A model generated the notes under the pieces. The model was not told the origin of the DNA. It saw nothing but the letters and a program-made list of their open reading frames with translations, and did not search any database. 64,000 bases of DNA from Croceibacterium_B sp035470785 (lineage in GTDB: Bacteria; Pseudomonadota; Alphaproteobacteria; Sphingomonadales; Sphingomonadaceae): assembly GCA_035470785.1 (NCBI GenBank), contig DATIQN010000018.1, forward strand, positions 1 through 64,000, given 5' to 3'. Below are positions 22,676 to 32,326 of the stretch, one piece after another. Every line of letters starts with the position of its first letter. Positions within the stretch are counted from its first letter, which is position 1. Both the position numbers and the translations under genes were made by a program.

Positions 22676-24202
22676 ATGACCGAGACGCTCGCAGAAGTGC
22701 GCGCGGCGCTGTGGACCGTGTGGAACCGGCGCTGGTTTGCGCTCGGCGTCGCATGGGGCATGTGCGCGCTCGGCTGGCTGGTCGTCGCGCTGATTCCCAA
22801 TACCTATCAGTCCCAAGCGCGCATCTTCGTGCAGCTCGACGACATGCTCGCCGACCAGATCGGCATCACCGCCGCGTCGCGCGACAAGGACATCGAGCGT
22901 GTGCGCCAGACGCTGACCAGCTCGAGCAACCTCGAGAAGATCATCCGCTCGACCAAGCTCGCCGAGAAGGTCAGCAATCCGAGCCAGATGGAATCGGCCG
23001 TGGCCGGCTTGGCCAAGACCATCACCATCGTTGCCGAAGGCGACCCCGGCAGCCACGTCTTCAAGATAACTGCCAGCAGTGGCCGCCGCGACCTCTCGGA
23101 CGCGCAGAACGCGCAGCTGGCGCAAGATGTCGCCCAACAGATGATCGACATCTTCAAGGAGCAGAACCTCGGCGGATCGCGCGGCCAGCTGCGTGACACG
23201 ATCGCCTTTATGGACCAGCAGCTCGCCGAGCGCAGCAAGCAGCTCGAGGATGCCGAGCAGCGCCGACTGGCGTTCGAATCGAAATATCCCGAACTGGCCG
23301 GCGGCACGGACGCGATCATCTCGCAGCTCAACGGCTATCGCGCGGAGCTGCGCAATGTCGAGGCCGACCGCGCGGCGGCGCAAAGCGCCCTGGCGGCGAC
23401 CGACGGCCAGATGGCCAGTACCGCCAAGACTCTGATGACGCCCGAAGGCGGCGGACCACGCGCCGCGCTGGCGCAGGCTCGCGCCAATCTCTCGGCGATG
23501 CAAGCGCGGGGCCTGACGGAAAGTCACCCAGATGTGATCGCGATCGAGAAGCAGATCGCGTCGCTGAGCAAGCAGGCGCAGGGTCCAGGGGGCGATTACG
23601 GCACCCCCAATCCGGCTTACACCTCGCTGCAGTCAATCCGCGTCGAACGCCAGGCGAATCTCGAGGCGCTCAATTCGCGCGAGGCGGCGCTGCGCCAGCA
23701 GATCACGCAGGTCGAGGCCAACGAGGCGCAGGCACCGGCAGTCGCCGGCGAAGCGAAGCAGATTAGCCGCGACTACGACGTTCTCAAGGGCCAGTACGAC
23801 AAGCTCCTGGCCGATCGCGAAGAACTGCGCTTGCGGGGCCAAGTCGAGACCGAGCACAGCTCGGTCAAGTTCGACGTCGTCGATCCGCCGAGCACGCCGC
23901 GCAAGCCTTCGGCGCCGAACCGGCCGCTGCTGCTGTTCGGAGCGCTATTCGTCGGCATCGCTGCCGGCTGCGGGGCCGCCTACGCGGCGAGCAAGGTTCG
24001 CGCCACGTTTGCCACGGCTGCCAAGCTCGAGACGACGTTCGGTCTGCCGGTCATCGGCACGATCTCATTCGCCATGACGGACGCAGCGCGCGCGCTGGCG
24101 AAGAGGCAGCGCAAGTTCTTCCTGGCTGGCGCCGGAGGGCTGGGCGGGCTGTTCGTGGTCCTGCTGGCGGCGGAGTTCGTCCAGCGCGGGATGATCGCAT
24201 GA
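22676..24202 (+). CDS. XrtA system chain-length determinant (Wzz/GNVR family)
   Basis: The 508-residue inner-membrane protein (TIGR03007-like) sets polysaccharide chain length with the kinase encoded next. It has an N-terminal transmembrane helix (FALGVAWGMCALGWLVVAL), a long periplasmic coiled-coil region rich in Gln, Glu and Ala (FMDQQLAERSKQLEDAEQRR), the conserved region before the second helix (VVDPPSTPRKPSAPNRPLLL), and further C-terminal hydrophobic segments. It overlaps the kinase start by four bases. Nothing unusual is seen. Confidence 0.93.
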   Translation: MTETLAEVRAALWTVWNRRWFALGVAWGMCALGWLVVALIPNTYQSQARIFVQLDDMLADQIGITAASRDKDIERVRQTLTSSSNLEKIIRSTKLAEKVSNPSQMESAVAGLAKTITIVAEGDPGSHVFKITASSGRRDLSDAQNAQLAQDVAQQMIDIFKEQNLGGSRGQLRDTIAFMDQQLAERSKQLEDAEQRRLAFESKYPELAGGTDAIISQLNGYRAELRNVEADRAAAQSALAATDGQMASTAKTLMTPEGGGPRAALAQARANLSAMQARGLTESHPDVIAIEKQIASLSKQAQGPGGDYGTPNPAYTSLQSIRVERQANLEALNSREAALRQQITQVEANEAQAPAVAGEAKQISRDYDVLKGQYDKLLADREELRLRGQVETEHSSVKFDVVDPPSTPRKPSAPNRPLLLFGALFVGIAAGCGAAYAASKVRATFATAAKLETTFGLPVIGTISFAMTDAARALAKRQRKFFLAGAGGLGGLFVVLLAAEFVQRGMIA

Positions 24203-25236
24203 CCGAGCAAAGCAAGATCCCGCTGCCCGGCACCAAGGGCAAGTCGCTGTTCGAGCGGGCCGAAGACATGTTCGGCCTCGACGGCTTTGCGGCCCCGCCT
24301 GTGCCCGGGCAATTCGTGCAACCCGCGGCCAAGCGTCCGACGGAAAAGTCGCCGCCGCCGGCTGTGGAAATCGCGCTCGCCAAGGCGCCGGCCGCACCGG
24401 AGCCTGCCAAGGTCTCGCAGGCGACGGCCCAGCCCGCGCCGCAAATCCTCGAAGCCGCCTCGACCACAGATGCGCCGGAACCGGCGGAGATCCTCTTCTC
24501 TGGCCCGCGCCACAGGATCGACCGCGCGTGCCTCGCCGAGCAGGGCCTGATCCAGCCCGACGGCAAGGTCACCGCGCTGCTCGAGGAATTCCGCATCGTT
24601 AAGCGGCAGCTGCTGCTCTCGGCACGCGCCGCGCGCCGTAGCGGAGGCGGCGCGACGGCGCAGCGTGTGCTGGTGTGTTCGCCGCTGCCGGGCGAGGGAA
24701 AAACCTTTTGCGCGACCAATCTCGCGCTCGCGATAGCCGCAGAGAAGGACAGCGAAGTCCTGCTCGTCGACGCGGATTTCGCCAAGCCCTCGATTCTCTC
24801 GACACTCGGCCTGCCGGGCGGCCGGGGCCTGATGGACGCGCTGGCTGATCCGACGATCCGTGTCGAGGAATGCGTGATTGCTACCGATGTCCCGGGGCTT
24901 TACGTGCTTCCGGCCGGCAACCAGTCCAATTCGGACAGCGAATTTCTTTCCAGCGACCGCACGTCCGAAGTGCTCGATCGCCTAACGCAAGGCGCGCCCA
25001 ACCGGATCGTGATCTTCGATTCGCCGCCGGCCCTGGCCGCGTCACCGGCGGCCGAGCTCGCCAAGCATGTCGGCCAGGCGCTCGTCGTCGTGCGCGCAGA
25101 CATCACCGGGCAGTCTTCGCTCGAGGACGCGCTTTCGCTGTTGTCGACGTGCCCCGACATAAAGCTGCTGTTCAACGCGGCGCATTTCAGCCCGAGCGGC
25201 CGCCGCTTCGGCACCTATTACGGATACGAGGAGTGA
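24199..25236 (+). CDS. XrtA locus tyrosine autokinase (CpsD/CapB type)
   Basis: This 345-residue cytoplasmic BY-kinase (TIGR03018-like) works with the adjacent chain-length protein. After a variable Pro/Ala-rich N-terminus (about 100 residues) comes Walker A, VLVCSPLPGEGKTFCATNLA, then Walker A' LLVDADFAKPS, and Walker B IVIFDSPPALAAS. The C-terminus GRRFGTYYGYEE carries the Tyr cluster where autophosphorylation is expected. It overlaps the chain-length gene (ATGA). Confidence 0.93.
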   Translation: MTEQSKIPLPGTKGKSLFERAEDMFGLDGFAAPPVPGQFVQPAAKRPTEKSPPPAVEIALAKAPAAPEPAKVSQATAQPAPQILEAASTTDAPEPAEILFSGPRHRIDRACLAEQGLIQPDGKVTALLEEFRIVKRQLLLSARAARRSGGGATAQRVLVCSPLPGEGKTFCATNLALAIAAEKDSEVLLVDADFAKPSILSTLGLPGGRGLMDALADPTIRVEECVIATDVPGLYVLPAGNQSNSDSEFLSSDRTSEVLDRLTQGAPNRIVIFDSPPALAASPAAELAKHVGQALVVVRADITGQSSLEDALSLLSTCPDIKLLFNAAHFSPSGRRFGTYYGYEE

Positions 25237-25241
25237 CGCCG

Positions 25242-26888
25242 ATGCGCCGCCGATCCCGTATCATCCCCCTGGGCCTAGTTGCCCTTGTGTTGCCCGTCGC
25301 GGCCTGGGCGGACGATGCTCCCGCCGCGCCCAAAGGGCTGCATCCCGGGCCTCACACCGAGGTCATACCGTACATCGAGGCGGACCAGGTACTGTCGGCT
25401 GAAATTGCGCCGGGGAGCGATGTCGTCACTTACACGACCCTCGCCGCCGGTGTCGATGCGACGGTCGTCGGCAAGAATTCGGCCATCTCGGCCTCGGTTC
25501 GCTACGAACGCTACATCAGCGAAAGCAGTGGCACTTCGGACAGCGATGCCATCAGCGGCGTCGTCCGCGCTTCTGTCGCGCTCGTGCCTCACGCGGTTAC
25601 GATCGAAGCGGGGGCGCTCGCTTCGAGTGCCCGCGTCGACAGCAGCGGCGCCGCATTCAGCGGCACCCTGGCGCATGACAGCGCCACCTCCAGCAAGATC
25701 TATTCGGGCTACATCGGCCCGTCGGTCGAGACCCAGCTGGGCGACCTGCAAGTCGAGGCGCACTACCGCTTCGGCTACACCAAGGTGCAGGAGCCAGACG
25801 CGGTCGTTGTCGGCACCACCGGCCTCGTCCCGTTCGACCTCGCCGACGAGAGCACAACGCATAACGCCCAGGCGCGGATCGGCTTCCGGCCCTACACGAT
25901 TCTGCCGGTCGGCGTCGGCGTGGGCGGGATTTGGAACGAACAAGACGTTTCCAACCTCGACCAGCGCGTCCGCGATCGCAACGTGCACGGAGACGTCACC
26001 GTGCCGGTGAGCCCGTCGCTCGCCTTCGCCGGCGGCGTTGGCTACGAAGACGTCGAGGTGTCGAGCCGCGATGCCGTGCGCGATGCCGCGGGCAACCCGG
26101 TGATCGGCAAGGACGGCCGCTACGTCACCGACAAGAGCGCGCCGCGCACGATCGCCTACCAGACCGACGGTCTCATCTGGGATGTCGGGGTCATGTGGCG
26201 CCCGAGCAAGCGCACCTCGCTCGAAGCCTATGTCGGCCGGCGCTACGATTCGACGACGTACTACGGTACGTTCGCCTACGCCCCCAACTCGCGTGAAAGC
26301 ATCAATGTTTCGGTCTACGACGGGATCAGCAGCTTCGGCGCCGTGATCACCGATCGGCTTGCCGGCATGCCCGCGCAATTCACCGCGGTGCGCAACGCGC
26401 TTTCGGGCGACATTGGCGGCTGTGTCGCCAGCCTTGAGGGCGGCAGCTGCCCCGGATCGATCGGCTCGCTCGAATCGGCAGCGTTCCGCAGCCAGGGCAT
26501 CTCGGCGTCGTACGCGATCGATCTGGGCCGCACGACGGCGGGCCTCGGCGTCGGCTACGATCGCCGCAAGTTCATCGCCGCGCCCGGCACGGTGCTCGCC
26601 TCGGCCGACGGCGTGGTCGACGATACCTGGTGGGGGGCGGTCTACGTCAGCACCAAGCTCGACGCGCGCTCGAGCATCCATTTCAACGCCACCGAGACAC
26701 TGTTCGACAGCGGTTTCGACGGCAGCGGCGACCGCGCCATCGGTTACAGCGCGTCGCTCGCCTACTATCGCGAAATTATCGCCGGTCTGTCCGGCACGGC
26801 GGCCGCCGGAATCGACGGCGTCACGCAGCAAAGCCTTCCCGATATCGTGTCAGCCTCGGCCCTGCTGGGCCTCAGGTACTCCTTCTGA
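25242..26888 (+). CDS. PEP-CTERM/XrtA-associated outer-membrane beta-barrel protein
   Basis: The 548 residues (TIGR03016-like) have a signal peptide (IIPLGLVALVLPVAAWA) and then alternating aromatic/polar strands throughout, such as ISASVRYERYIS, LQVEAHYRFGYTKV and TSLEAYVGRRYDSTTYYG. They end in LLGLRYSF, a barrel-type terminal Phe. An outer-membrane location is inferred, perhaps as a channel or scaffold for polymer export. It starts five bases after the kinase stop. Confidence 0.88.
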   Translation: MRRRSRIIPLGLVALVLPVAAWADDAPAAPKGLHPGPHTEVIPYIEADQVLSAEIAPGSDVVTYTTLAAGVDATVVGKNSAISASVRYERYISESSGTSDSDAISGVVRASVALVPHAVTIEAGALASSARVDSSGAAFSGTLAHDSATSSKIYSGYIGPSVETQLGDLQVEAHYRFGYTKVQEPDAVVVGTTGLVPFDLADESTTHNAQARIGFRPYTILPVGVGVGGIWNEQDVSNLDQRVRDRNVHGDVTVPVSPSLAFAGGVGYEDVEVSSRDAVRDAAGNPVIGKDGRYVTDKSAPRTIAYQTDGLIWDVGVMWRPSKRTSLEAYVGRRYDSTTYYGTFAYAPNSRESINVSVYDGISSFGAVITDRLAGMPAQFTAVRNALSGDIGGCVASLEGGSCPGSIGSLESAAFRSQGISASYAIDLGRTTAGLGVGYDRRKFIAAPGTVLASADGVVDDTWWGAVYVSTKLDARSSIHFNATETLFDSGFDGSGDRAIGYSASLAYYREIIAGLSGTAAAGIDGVTQQSLPDIVSASALLGLRYSF

Positions 26889-26907
26889 CGCCCGACGGAG
26901 ATTCAAC

Positions 26908-28062
26908 ATGTTCGACAATTTCTATGGACTGACGGGCAAGCCCTTCCAACTCACGCCGGACCCGGCATTCTATTTCCGCAGCACGACGCACCGCAAGGCG
27001 CTGTCCTACCTCGGCTATGGCCTGGCGCAGGGTGAGGGCTTCATCGTCATCACCGGCGAAGTCGGCGCGGGCAAATCGACCCTCGTCGCGCACCTGATGA
27101 GCACGATCGACCCCCAGCGCCTTGCCGTTGGCCAGATCGTCACCAGCAAGCTCGACGAAGACGAGATCGTCCACGTTGTAGCGCAGAGCTTCGGGATCGA
27201 CATCGACGGCCACGACAAGGCTACCGCGCTCGGCGCCATCGAGAGCTTCCTGCACGAACAAGCGCGCTCAGGCCGGCGTTGCCTGCTGGTGGTGGACGAA
27301 TCGCAGAATCTTTCCGTGCCGGCGCTCGAAGAATTGCGGATGCTGTCGAACTTCCAGCTCGGCAACCACCCGCTGCTGCAGACCTTGCTGCTCGGCCAGC
27401 CTGAGTTTCGTGCGACGCTGCAGACCAGCCCCGACCTCGAGCAGCTGCGCCAGCGCGTCATTGCCGCGCACCATCTCGAGCCGATGGAGAAGGGCGAGAT
27501 CGAGCCCTACATCATCCACCGCCTGGAAAAGGTCGGCTGGGACGGCAACCCGGCGTTCGACCAGCGCGTGTTCACCGAGCTTTACGAGGCCAGCGGCGGC
27601 ATTCCGCGGCGGGTCAACCAGATCGCCAATCGCCTTCTGCTCCTGGGCGCGGTCGAGGAACGCACGCGGATCGATTCCGCCATGCTCAAGGCCGTGCTCG
27701 ACGAGATGGCCGGCGAAAAGGCGTTCCCCGAGGCCGCGCCGAAGGCGATGCCCAAGCCCGAGCCAAGGTTCGAGCCGGTCGCGCCGCTGCGCCACGAACC
27801 GCGTCTGGATCGCGAAACCGTCGAGGCCATGCTGGCCGAGCGCGATGGATCGATCGCCGAACTGCAACAGGCAATCGTCGAGCTGGCCAATCGCCAGGAA
27901 GACGCTGTCCGCCTGGCGCTGATGCCCGAGATCGCCACTCTGCAGGAAAAGATCTCCCGCCTCGAAGCCAAGACCTTCGAGCAGGAGCGCACGATCCGCC
28001 ACACGCTGACGATGCTGATCGAATGGATCGAGGGTGAGATGGGCGAAAGCAAGGCCGCCTGA
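26908..28062 (+). CDS. XrtA system-associated ExeA-type ATPase
   Basis: The 384-residue AAA protein (TIGR03015-like) begins MFDNFYGLTGKPFQLTPDP. It has Walker A VITGEVGAGKSTLVAHL, Walker B CLLVVDESQNLSV, sensor-like LLLGQPEFRATL, and the arginine-rich GIPRRVNQIANRLLL. A C-terminal extension includes a coiled coil (AELQQAIVELANRQEDAV; LEAKTFEQERTIRH). ExeA-type ATPases act at the inner membrane in assembly of envelope machines. It is preceded by GGAG about nine bases from the ATG, within the operon. Confidence 0.92.
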   Translation: MFDNFYGLTGKPFQLTPDPAFYFRSTTHRKALSYLGYGLAQGEGFIVITGEVGAGKSTLVAHLMSTIDPQRLAVGQIVTSKLDEDEIVHVVAQSFGIDIDGHDKATALGAIESFLHEQARSGRRCLLVVDESQNLSVPALEELRMLSNFQLGNHPLLQTLLLGQPEFRATLQTSPDLEQLRQRVIAAHHLEPMEKGEIEPYIIHRLEKVGWDGNPAFDQRVFTELYEASGGIPRRVNQIANRLLLLGAVEERTRIDSAMLKAVLDEMAGEKAFPEAAPKAMPKPEPRFEPVAPLRHEPRLDRETVEAMLAERDGSIAELQQAIVELANRQEDAVRLALMPEIATLQEKISRLEAKTFEQERTIRHTLTMLIEWIEGEMGESKAA

Positions 28063-28075
28063 GGAGGCAATCCGC

Positions 28076-28981
28076 TTGAACGCCGTCACGCTCCCCATCC
28101 GAGCCGATCAGGACGGCGCGATCGTCAACGGCCTGTCGGTCGACGTCGAGGACTGGTTCCAGGTCGGCGCGTTCGAGAGCGTGATCGAGCGCGACGACTG
28201 GAACTCGCTCAGCGATCGCGTGGAGCGCAATGCGCGCGAAATCCTCGACCTGTTCGACGAGGCCCAAGTGAAGGCGACCTTCTTCGCGCTCGGCTGGGTG
28301 GCCAAGCGCCACGGCGGCCTTATGCGCGAGATCGTCGGCCGCGGGCACGAGCTGGCAAGCCACGGCTGGGACCACGGACGCGTGTTCCGGATGGATCGCA
28401 AGGCCTTTGCTGAAGACATTTCCCGCGCGCGCAAGGTGCTCGAGGACGCGGCCGGGGTGCAAATCCTGGGCTACCGTGCACCGAGCTTCTCGATCGACCA
28501 GCGCACGCCGTGGGCGTTCATGGAGCTTGCCGAGCAGGGCTACACCTATTCCTCAAGCGTCGCGCCGGTCAGCCACGATCACTACGGTTGGGCCGACGCG
28601 CCGCGGTTTGCTTCCCGCCCGGTACCCGGGCTCCCGCTGGTCGAACTTCCGATAACGACAGCCATGTTTGCCGGAAAGCGCCTGGCCGCCGGCGGTGGCG
28701 GGTTCTTCCGGGTCATTCCTTACGCCTTCACGCGCTGGGCCATCCGCCAGGTCAACGCGGGCGAGGGCCGCCCGGCGATTTTCTACTTCCACCCGTGGGA
28801 AATCGATCCCGGCCAGCCCCGCGTCGCCGGCGCGCCGCTCAAGTCGCGGCTGAGGCATTACACCAATCTCCACAAGATGGCCGGCAAGCTGCGCCAACTC
28901 GTCAACGAGTTTGCTTGGGGGCGGATGGACTTGCTGGCCCATCGCGAAATGACCAGGCTCGACAGCGAGGCGGCGGCATGA
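28076..28981 (+). CDS. XrtA system polysaccharide deacetylase
   Basis: The 301 residues (TIGR03006-like) belong to carbohydrate esterase family 4, which removes acetyl groups from polymer sugars. The metal and catalytic motif VNGLSVDVEDWFQVGAF contains the conserved Asp pair. Then come ATFFALGWVAKRHGGL, the metal histidines in GHELASHGWDHGRVF, GYRAPSFSI, and FYFHPWEIDPGQPR. A TTG start is chosen: GAGGAGG is ideally placed before it, and no ATG gives the expected N-terminus. It overlaps the FemAB gene (ATGA). Confidence 0.92.
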   Translation: MNAVTLPIRADQDGAIVNGLSVDVEDWFQVGAFESVIERDDWNSLSDRVERNAREILDLFDEAQVKATFFALGWVAKRHGGLMREIVGRGHELASHGWDHGRVFRMDRKAFAEDISRARKVLEDAAGVQILGYRAPSFSIDQRTPWAFMELAEQGYTYSSSVAPVSHDHYGWADAPRFASRPVPGLPLVELPITTAMFAGKRLAAGGGGFFRVIPYAFTRWAIRQVNAGEGRPAIFYFHPWEIDPGQPRVAGAPLKSRLRHYTNLHKMAGKLRQLVNEFAWGRMDLLAHREMTRLDSEAAA

Positions 28982-30036
28982 ACGCGCCGTTTGCCCTGGC
29001 GCGCGAAAACGTCCGAGCAGTGGACTTGCGCCAGCCCGACGAGGCAGCACGGATCGAAGGTTTCGTCGCCGACATGGCCGGCAGCCTGTTCCACCGTCCG
29101 GCCTGGCTGCTGGCAGCCGAGCGCGGCACGGCGCAGCGGGCCCGGGGCTTGTTGACGGAAAAGGGTGGGATTATTACTGGCTGGCTGCCGCTGAGCGAGG
29201 TCCATTCGCCGATCTTCGGACGAATGCTTGCCTCGAGCGGCTTTGCTGTCGGTGGCGGAGTGCTCGCGGAGAGCGAAGTCACGGCACGGGTTCTGTGCCG
29301 TGCCGCCGAGGAGCTTGCAGCGCGGCTTTCGTGTCCCACGATCGAATTGCGCGGCGGACAAGTGCCCGAGGATTGGACCGTTAGGACCAAGAGTCATTGC
29401 GGCTTTGCCGCCGACCTTGCTGCGGATGACGGAGCGCAGTTGCTGGCCATCGCGAGGCGGCAGCGCGCGGAGGTCCGCAAGGGGCTGGAGCAAGACCTCG
29501 AAATACGCGTAGGTACCTGTGCGGAGGATCTGGCAGCGCATTATGCGATGTATGCCGAAAGCGTGCGCAACCACGGCACGCCGGTCTTTCCGCGAAACCT
29601 GTTCAGGGAAATGCTCGCCGGGCTCGATGGCGATATCCTAACCGTCCTTTGCCAGGGCAAGCCGGTATCGAGCGTGTTGACGTTCTATCATGCCGGCGCG
29701 GCCATGCCGTACTGGGGCGGCGGGCAGCAAATCGCGCGCCGGCTGCGTGCCAACGAGCGGCTCTATTACGAGCTCATGCTCCACGCCCGTCGGCGGGGCT
29801 GCACGCGGTTCGACTTCGGCCGCTCGAAAACCGGCAGCGGTGCGTGGGCTTTCAAGAAGAACTGGGGGTTCGAGCCAGAGCCGCTGTCGTACGCCAGCTG
29901 GACCGCGCCGGGCGCCGAGCGGCGCGATGCCGATCCTACGAGCGCCAAGCACGCCGCGCGGATTGCGCTTTGGCGGCGCTTGCCGCTCGCGCTGACCAAC
30001 CGCCTCGGACCGCCGATTGCGAGGGGGCTTGGGTGA
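28978..30036 (+). CDS. FemAB family XrtA/PEP-CTERM-associated protein
   Basis: The 352 residues (TIGR03019-like) show the FemAB/GNAT double fold: an N-terminal half with FHRPAWLLAAERGTAQRARG and GWLPLSEVHSPIFGRMLAS, and a C-terminal half with GKPVSSVLTFYHAGAAMPYW, LYYELMLHARRRGCTRFDFG and KTGSGAWAFKKNWGF. FemAB proteins transfer aminoacyl groups from tRNA; here an amino acid might be added to the polysaccharide or a lipid-linked unit, which is only inferred. It overlaps both neighbours by four bases. Confidence 0.9.
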   Translation: MNAPFALARENVRAVDLRQPDEAARIEGFVADMAGSLFHRPAWLLAAERGTAQRARGLLTEKGGIITGWLPLSEVHSPIFGRMLASSGFAVGGGVLAESEVTARVLCRAAEELAARLSCPTIELRGGQVPEDWTVRTKSHCGFAADLAADDGAQLLAIARRQRAEVRKGLEQDLEIRVGTCAEDLAAHYAMYAESVRNHGTPVFPRNLFREMLAGLDGDILTVLCQGKPVSSVLTFYHAGAAMPYWGGGQQIARRLRANERLYYELMLHARRRGCTRFDFGRSKTGSGAWAFKKNWGFEPEPLSYASWTAPGAERRDADPTSAKHAARIALWRRLPLALTNRLGPPIARGLG

Positions 30037-31271
30037 GCGGGGAAATCCTCTTTCTCGCCCACCGCATCCCGTTCCCGCCCGATCGCGGTGACAAAATCCG
30101 CTCGCACCACATCCTCAAGGCGCTGGCGGAGCTGGCCCCCGTGCACGTCGCCACCTTTGCCGAAACGGCAGCCGATCACTCACAGAAACCTGGCCTGGCT
30201 GCGCTCGCCGCCAGACATTGTCTTGTTGGCCGTAGCAAGCCGCTGCCACTGGCTGGAGTGCAGGCGATTGTGCGCGGCGAACCGGTCAGCCTCACCGCCT
30301 TTCGCCACCGGGCGATTCGTGAATTCGTGACGCGAACGCTGCGCGAGCGGCCGATCGATACGATCTACGTCTTCTCGGGCCAGATGGGACAGTACGTTCC
30401 TCAGGGCTGGGATGGGCGATTGGTCATCGACCTGGGCGACGTCGATTCGGCGAAATTCGAGTCATATTCCGGTGAATCAGCGTGGCCCAAAAGCTGGCTT
30501 TTCGCCCGTGAGGACCGGCTTCTGAGGGTCGAGGAAGAGCGGCTTGCCCGGATTGCGAGCGCCACGCTGCTCGTGAGCGAGGCTGAGGCAGAGCTGCTGC
30601 GATCCCGGTTGAGCGAGCCGGGCAGCGCCAATGTAATGGCTCTCGGCAATGGCATCGATTTCGCCGCGTTCGATCCGGCTGCGACAATATCGCATCCCGA
30701 GCTCGCGGCGACGCCGGGACCACACTTCGTCTTTACCGGACAGATGGACTATCCGCCGAACGTCGCCGCCGTGCAGCGCTTTGCGAGCGCGATCCTGCCC
30801 GAGGTGCGACGGATCCACTCCGCCGCGCAGTTCCACATCGTCGGCCGCGCGCCGACGGGCGAAGTGCGCGCCCTTGACGGCAATGGCGGTGTCCGCGTGT
30901 GGGGCGAAGTTGCCGCTATGCAGCCGTTTCTGGCCGCAGCGGATGTCGTTGTAGCACCGCTGACGATTGCGCGGGGCATCCAGAACAAGGTGCTCGAAGC
31001 GATGGGGATGGCCCTCCCGGTGCTCCTCACGCCGGATGCCGCGACCGGGATCGCAGCTACGAATGGGGTTCACTTTGCTGTCGCTGAAAGCGATGCCGAT
31101 CTTTTGGCAGGGGCTCTCACGCTGCTTGCCGACAAGCGCAGCGCTGCCGAGATGGGTGCGGCCGCACGCCGCTTTGTCATCGAAACGATGAGCTGGCCGG
31201 CGATGCTTGCACCACTTCCGCAGCTCGTCGGACGCGAGGCAAGACAGGCAGGACGCCGCGATGCCGCGTGA
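30033..31271 (+). CDS. XrtA/PEP-CTERM system glycosyltransferase (TIGR03087 type)
   Basis: The 412-residue GT4-like enzyme begins MSGEILFLAHRIPFPPDRGD, the family's signature N-terminus. The donor-binding half carries FVFTGQMDYPPNVAAVQRFA, HIVGRAPTGEV and the nucleotide-sugar region PLTIARGIQNKVLEAMGMAL. It probably adds a sugar to the lipid-linked repeat unit. The start is a GTG overlapping the FemAB stop. Its last 11 bases overlap the start assigned to the exosortase gene. No other glycosyltransferase is seen in the locus. Confidence 0.92.
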   Translation: MSGEILFLAHRIPFPPDRGDKIRSHHILKALAELAPVHVATFAETAADHSQKPGLAALAARHCLVGRSKPLPLAGVQAIVRGEPVSLTAFRHRAIREFVTRTLRERPIDTIYVFSGQMGQYVPQGWDGRLVIDLGDVDSAKFESYSGESAWPKSWLFAREDRLLRVEEERLARIASATLLVSEAEAELLRSRLSEPGSANVMALGNGIDFAAFDPAATISHPELAATPGPHFVFTGQMDYPPNVAAVQRFASAILPEVRRIHSAAQFHIVGRAPTGEVRALDGNGGVRVWGEVAAMQPFLAAADVVVAPLTIARGIQNKVLEAMGMALPVLLTPDAATGIAATNGVHFAVAESDADLLAGALTLLADKRSAAEMGAAARRFVIETMSWPAMLAPLPQLVGREARQAGRRDAA

Positions 31272-32316
31272 GATGATCATGTCGCGCCGCGCCGGCTTGC
31301 TGGAGCGCATTCCGCCGGTCTGGCGGGCTCCGCTGGTGCGGCTCGGGGCCGCCTGGGCTGCCTTGGCGTTGCTGACCCGGCGCGATTGGGCGGAGATGGC
31401 ATGGCAATGGTGGAATGACTCTACCTGCAATCACATCCTCCTGATCCCGCTAATCCTCGTCTGGCTGGTGCGATTGCGCTGGTCGGAGGTGGTAAAGCTG
31501 AGCCCACAAGCATGGTGGCCGGGACTGGTTTGGTTTGCCGCAGGCCTACTGGCGTGGGCCCTCGGGACCGCTGCAAGCGTCAATCTTCTCGCCCAGCTTG
31601 GCGCCGTAGTTCTGCTTCAGGCTTGCGTCGCGATCCTATTCGGGCCGCGTATCGTCGCCGGGCTTATCTTCCCCTTGGCGTACATGCTCTTTCTCGTGCC
31701 CTTCGGCGACGAAATCGTGCTGCCTTTGCAGATGATAACCGCCCGCATGGCGGTCGCCCTGACGCACGTGAGCGGAGTGCCGGCCAGCATCAGCGGCGTG
31801 TTCATCGACACTCCGGTCGGCCGCTTCGAAGTTGCTGCGGCGTGCTCGGGCGTTAAATTCCTGGTCGCCATGATCGCGCTCGGCACGCTGGTGGCGCATC
31901 TTTTCTTCCGCAGCCGTATGCGCCGCGCGGCCTTCATGATCGCCTGCGTCGTCGTTCCGGTGCTGGCCAACGGGGTGCGCGCCTGGGGCACGATCTACAT
32001 CGCCCAAAGCCGCGGCGTGGCATTTGCCGCCGGGTTCGACCACATCGTCTACGGTTGGTTATTCTTCGCGATCGTCATGACCGTCTTGCTGGTCATCGCC
32101 TGGCGGTTCTCAGACCGTCCCGCGGACGAGCCTTGGCTGGACGCCGCCGCGCTGCAATCGTCGGATGTCCTGGACCGATTGGCGCGGCAAAGCATGGCAA
32201 GCTGGCCGGCAACCATTGCGATTGTGCTGCTGGCGGCTGCCACGGCGGCGTGGGGCGTCGCCTTGGCGCGACCTGTCGCCGACGCGCTGCTTGCCGCGGC
32301 CGGCCTCCACCCCTAG
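31261..32316 (+). CDS. xrtA: Exosortase A
   Basis: The 351-residue integral membrane protease-transpeptidase recognises PEP-CTERM tails. About eight hydrophobic helices carry the three conserved active residues: C195 in AAACSGVKFL, R240 in NGVRAWGT and H261 in FDHIVYGW. The N-terminal helix pair and SCNHILLIPLILVWL-like pattern (here TCNHILLIPLILVWL) are typical. The start at MPREMIM overlaps the glycosyltransferase stop by 11 bases; a later ATG (MSRRAG) is possible. Many XrtA proteins are fused to, or neighboured by, an EpsI (DUF3485) domain; here the protein ends after one more helix and no EpsI is visible. Confidence 0.95.
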   Translation: MPREMIMSRRAGLLERIPPVWRAPLVRLGAAWAALALLTRRDWAEMAWQWWNDSTCNHILLIPLILVWLVRLRWSEVVKLSPQAWWPGLVWFAAGLLAWALGTAASVNLLAQLGAVVLLQACVAILFGPRIVAGLIFPLAYMLFLVPFGDEIVLPLQMITARMAVALTHVSGVPASISGVFIDTPVGRFEVAAACSGVKFLVAMIALGTLVAHLFFRSRMRRAAFMIACVVVPVLANGVRAWGTIYIAQSRGVAFAAGFDHIVYGWLFFAIVMTVLLVIAWRFSDRPADEPWLDAAALQSSDVLDRLARQSMASWPATIAIVLLAAATAAWGVALARPVADALLAAAGLHP

Positions 32317-32326
32317 GCGCCTGCCC

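Noticed and set aside
22535..23527. Minus-strand frame across the chain-length gene
   Set aside because: Antisense shadow in high-GC sequence; the plus-strand protein has clear family motifs.
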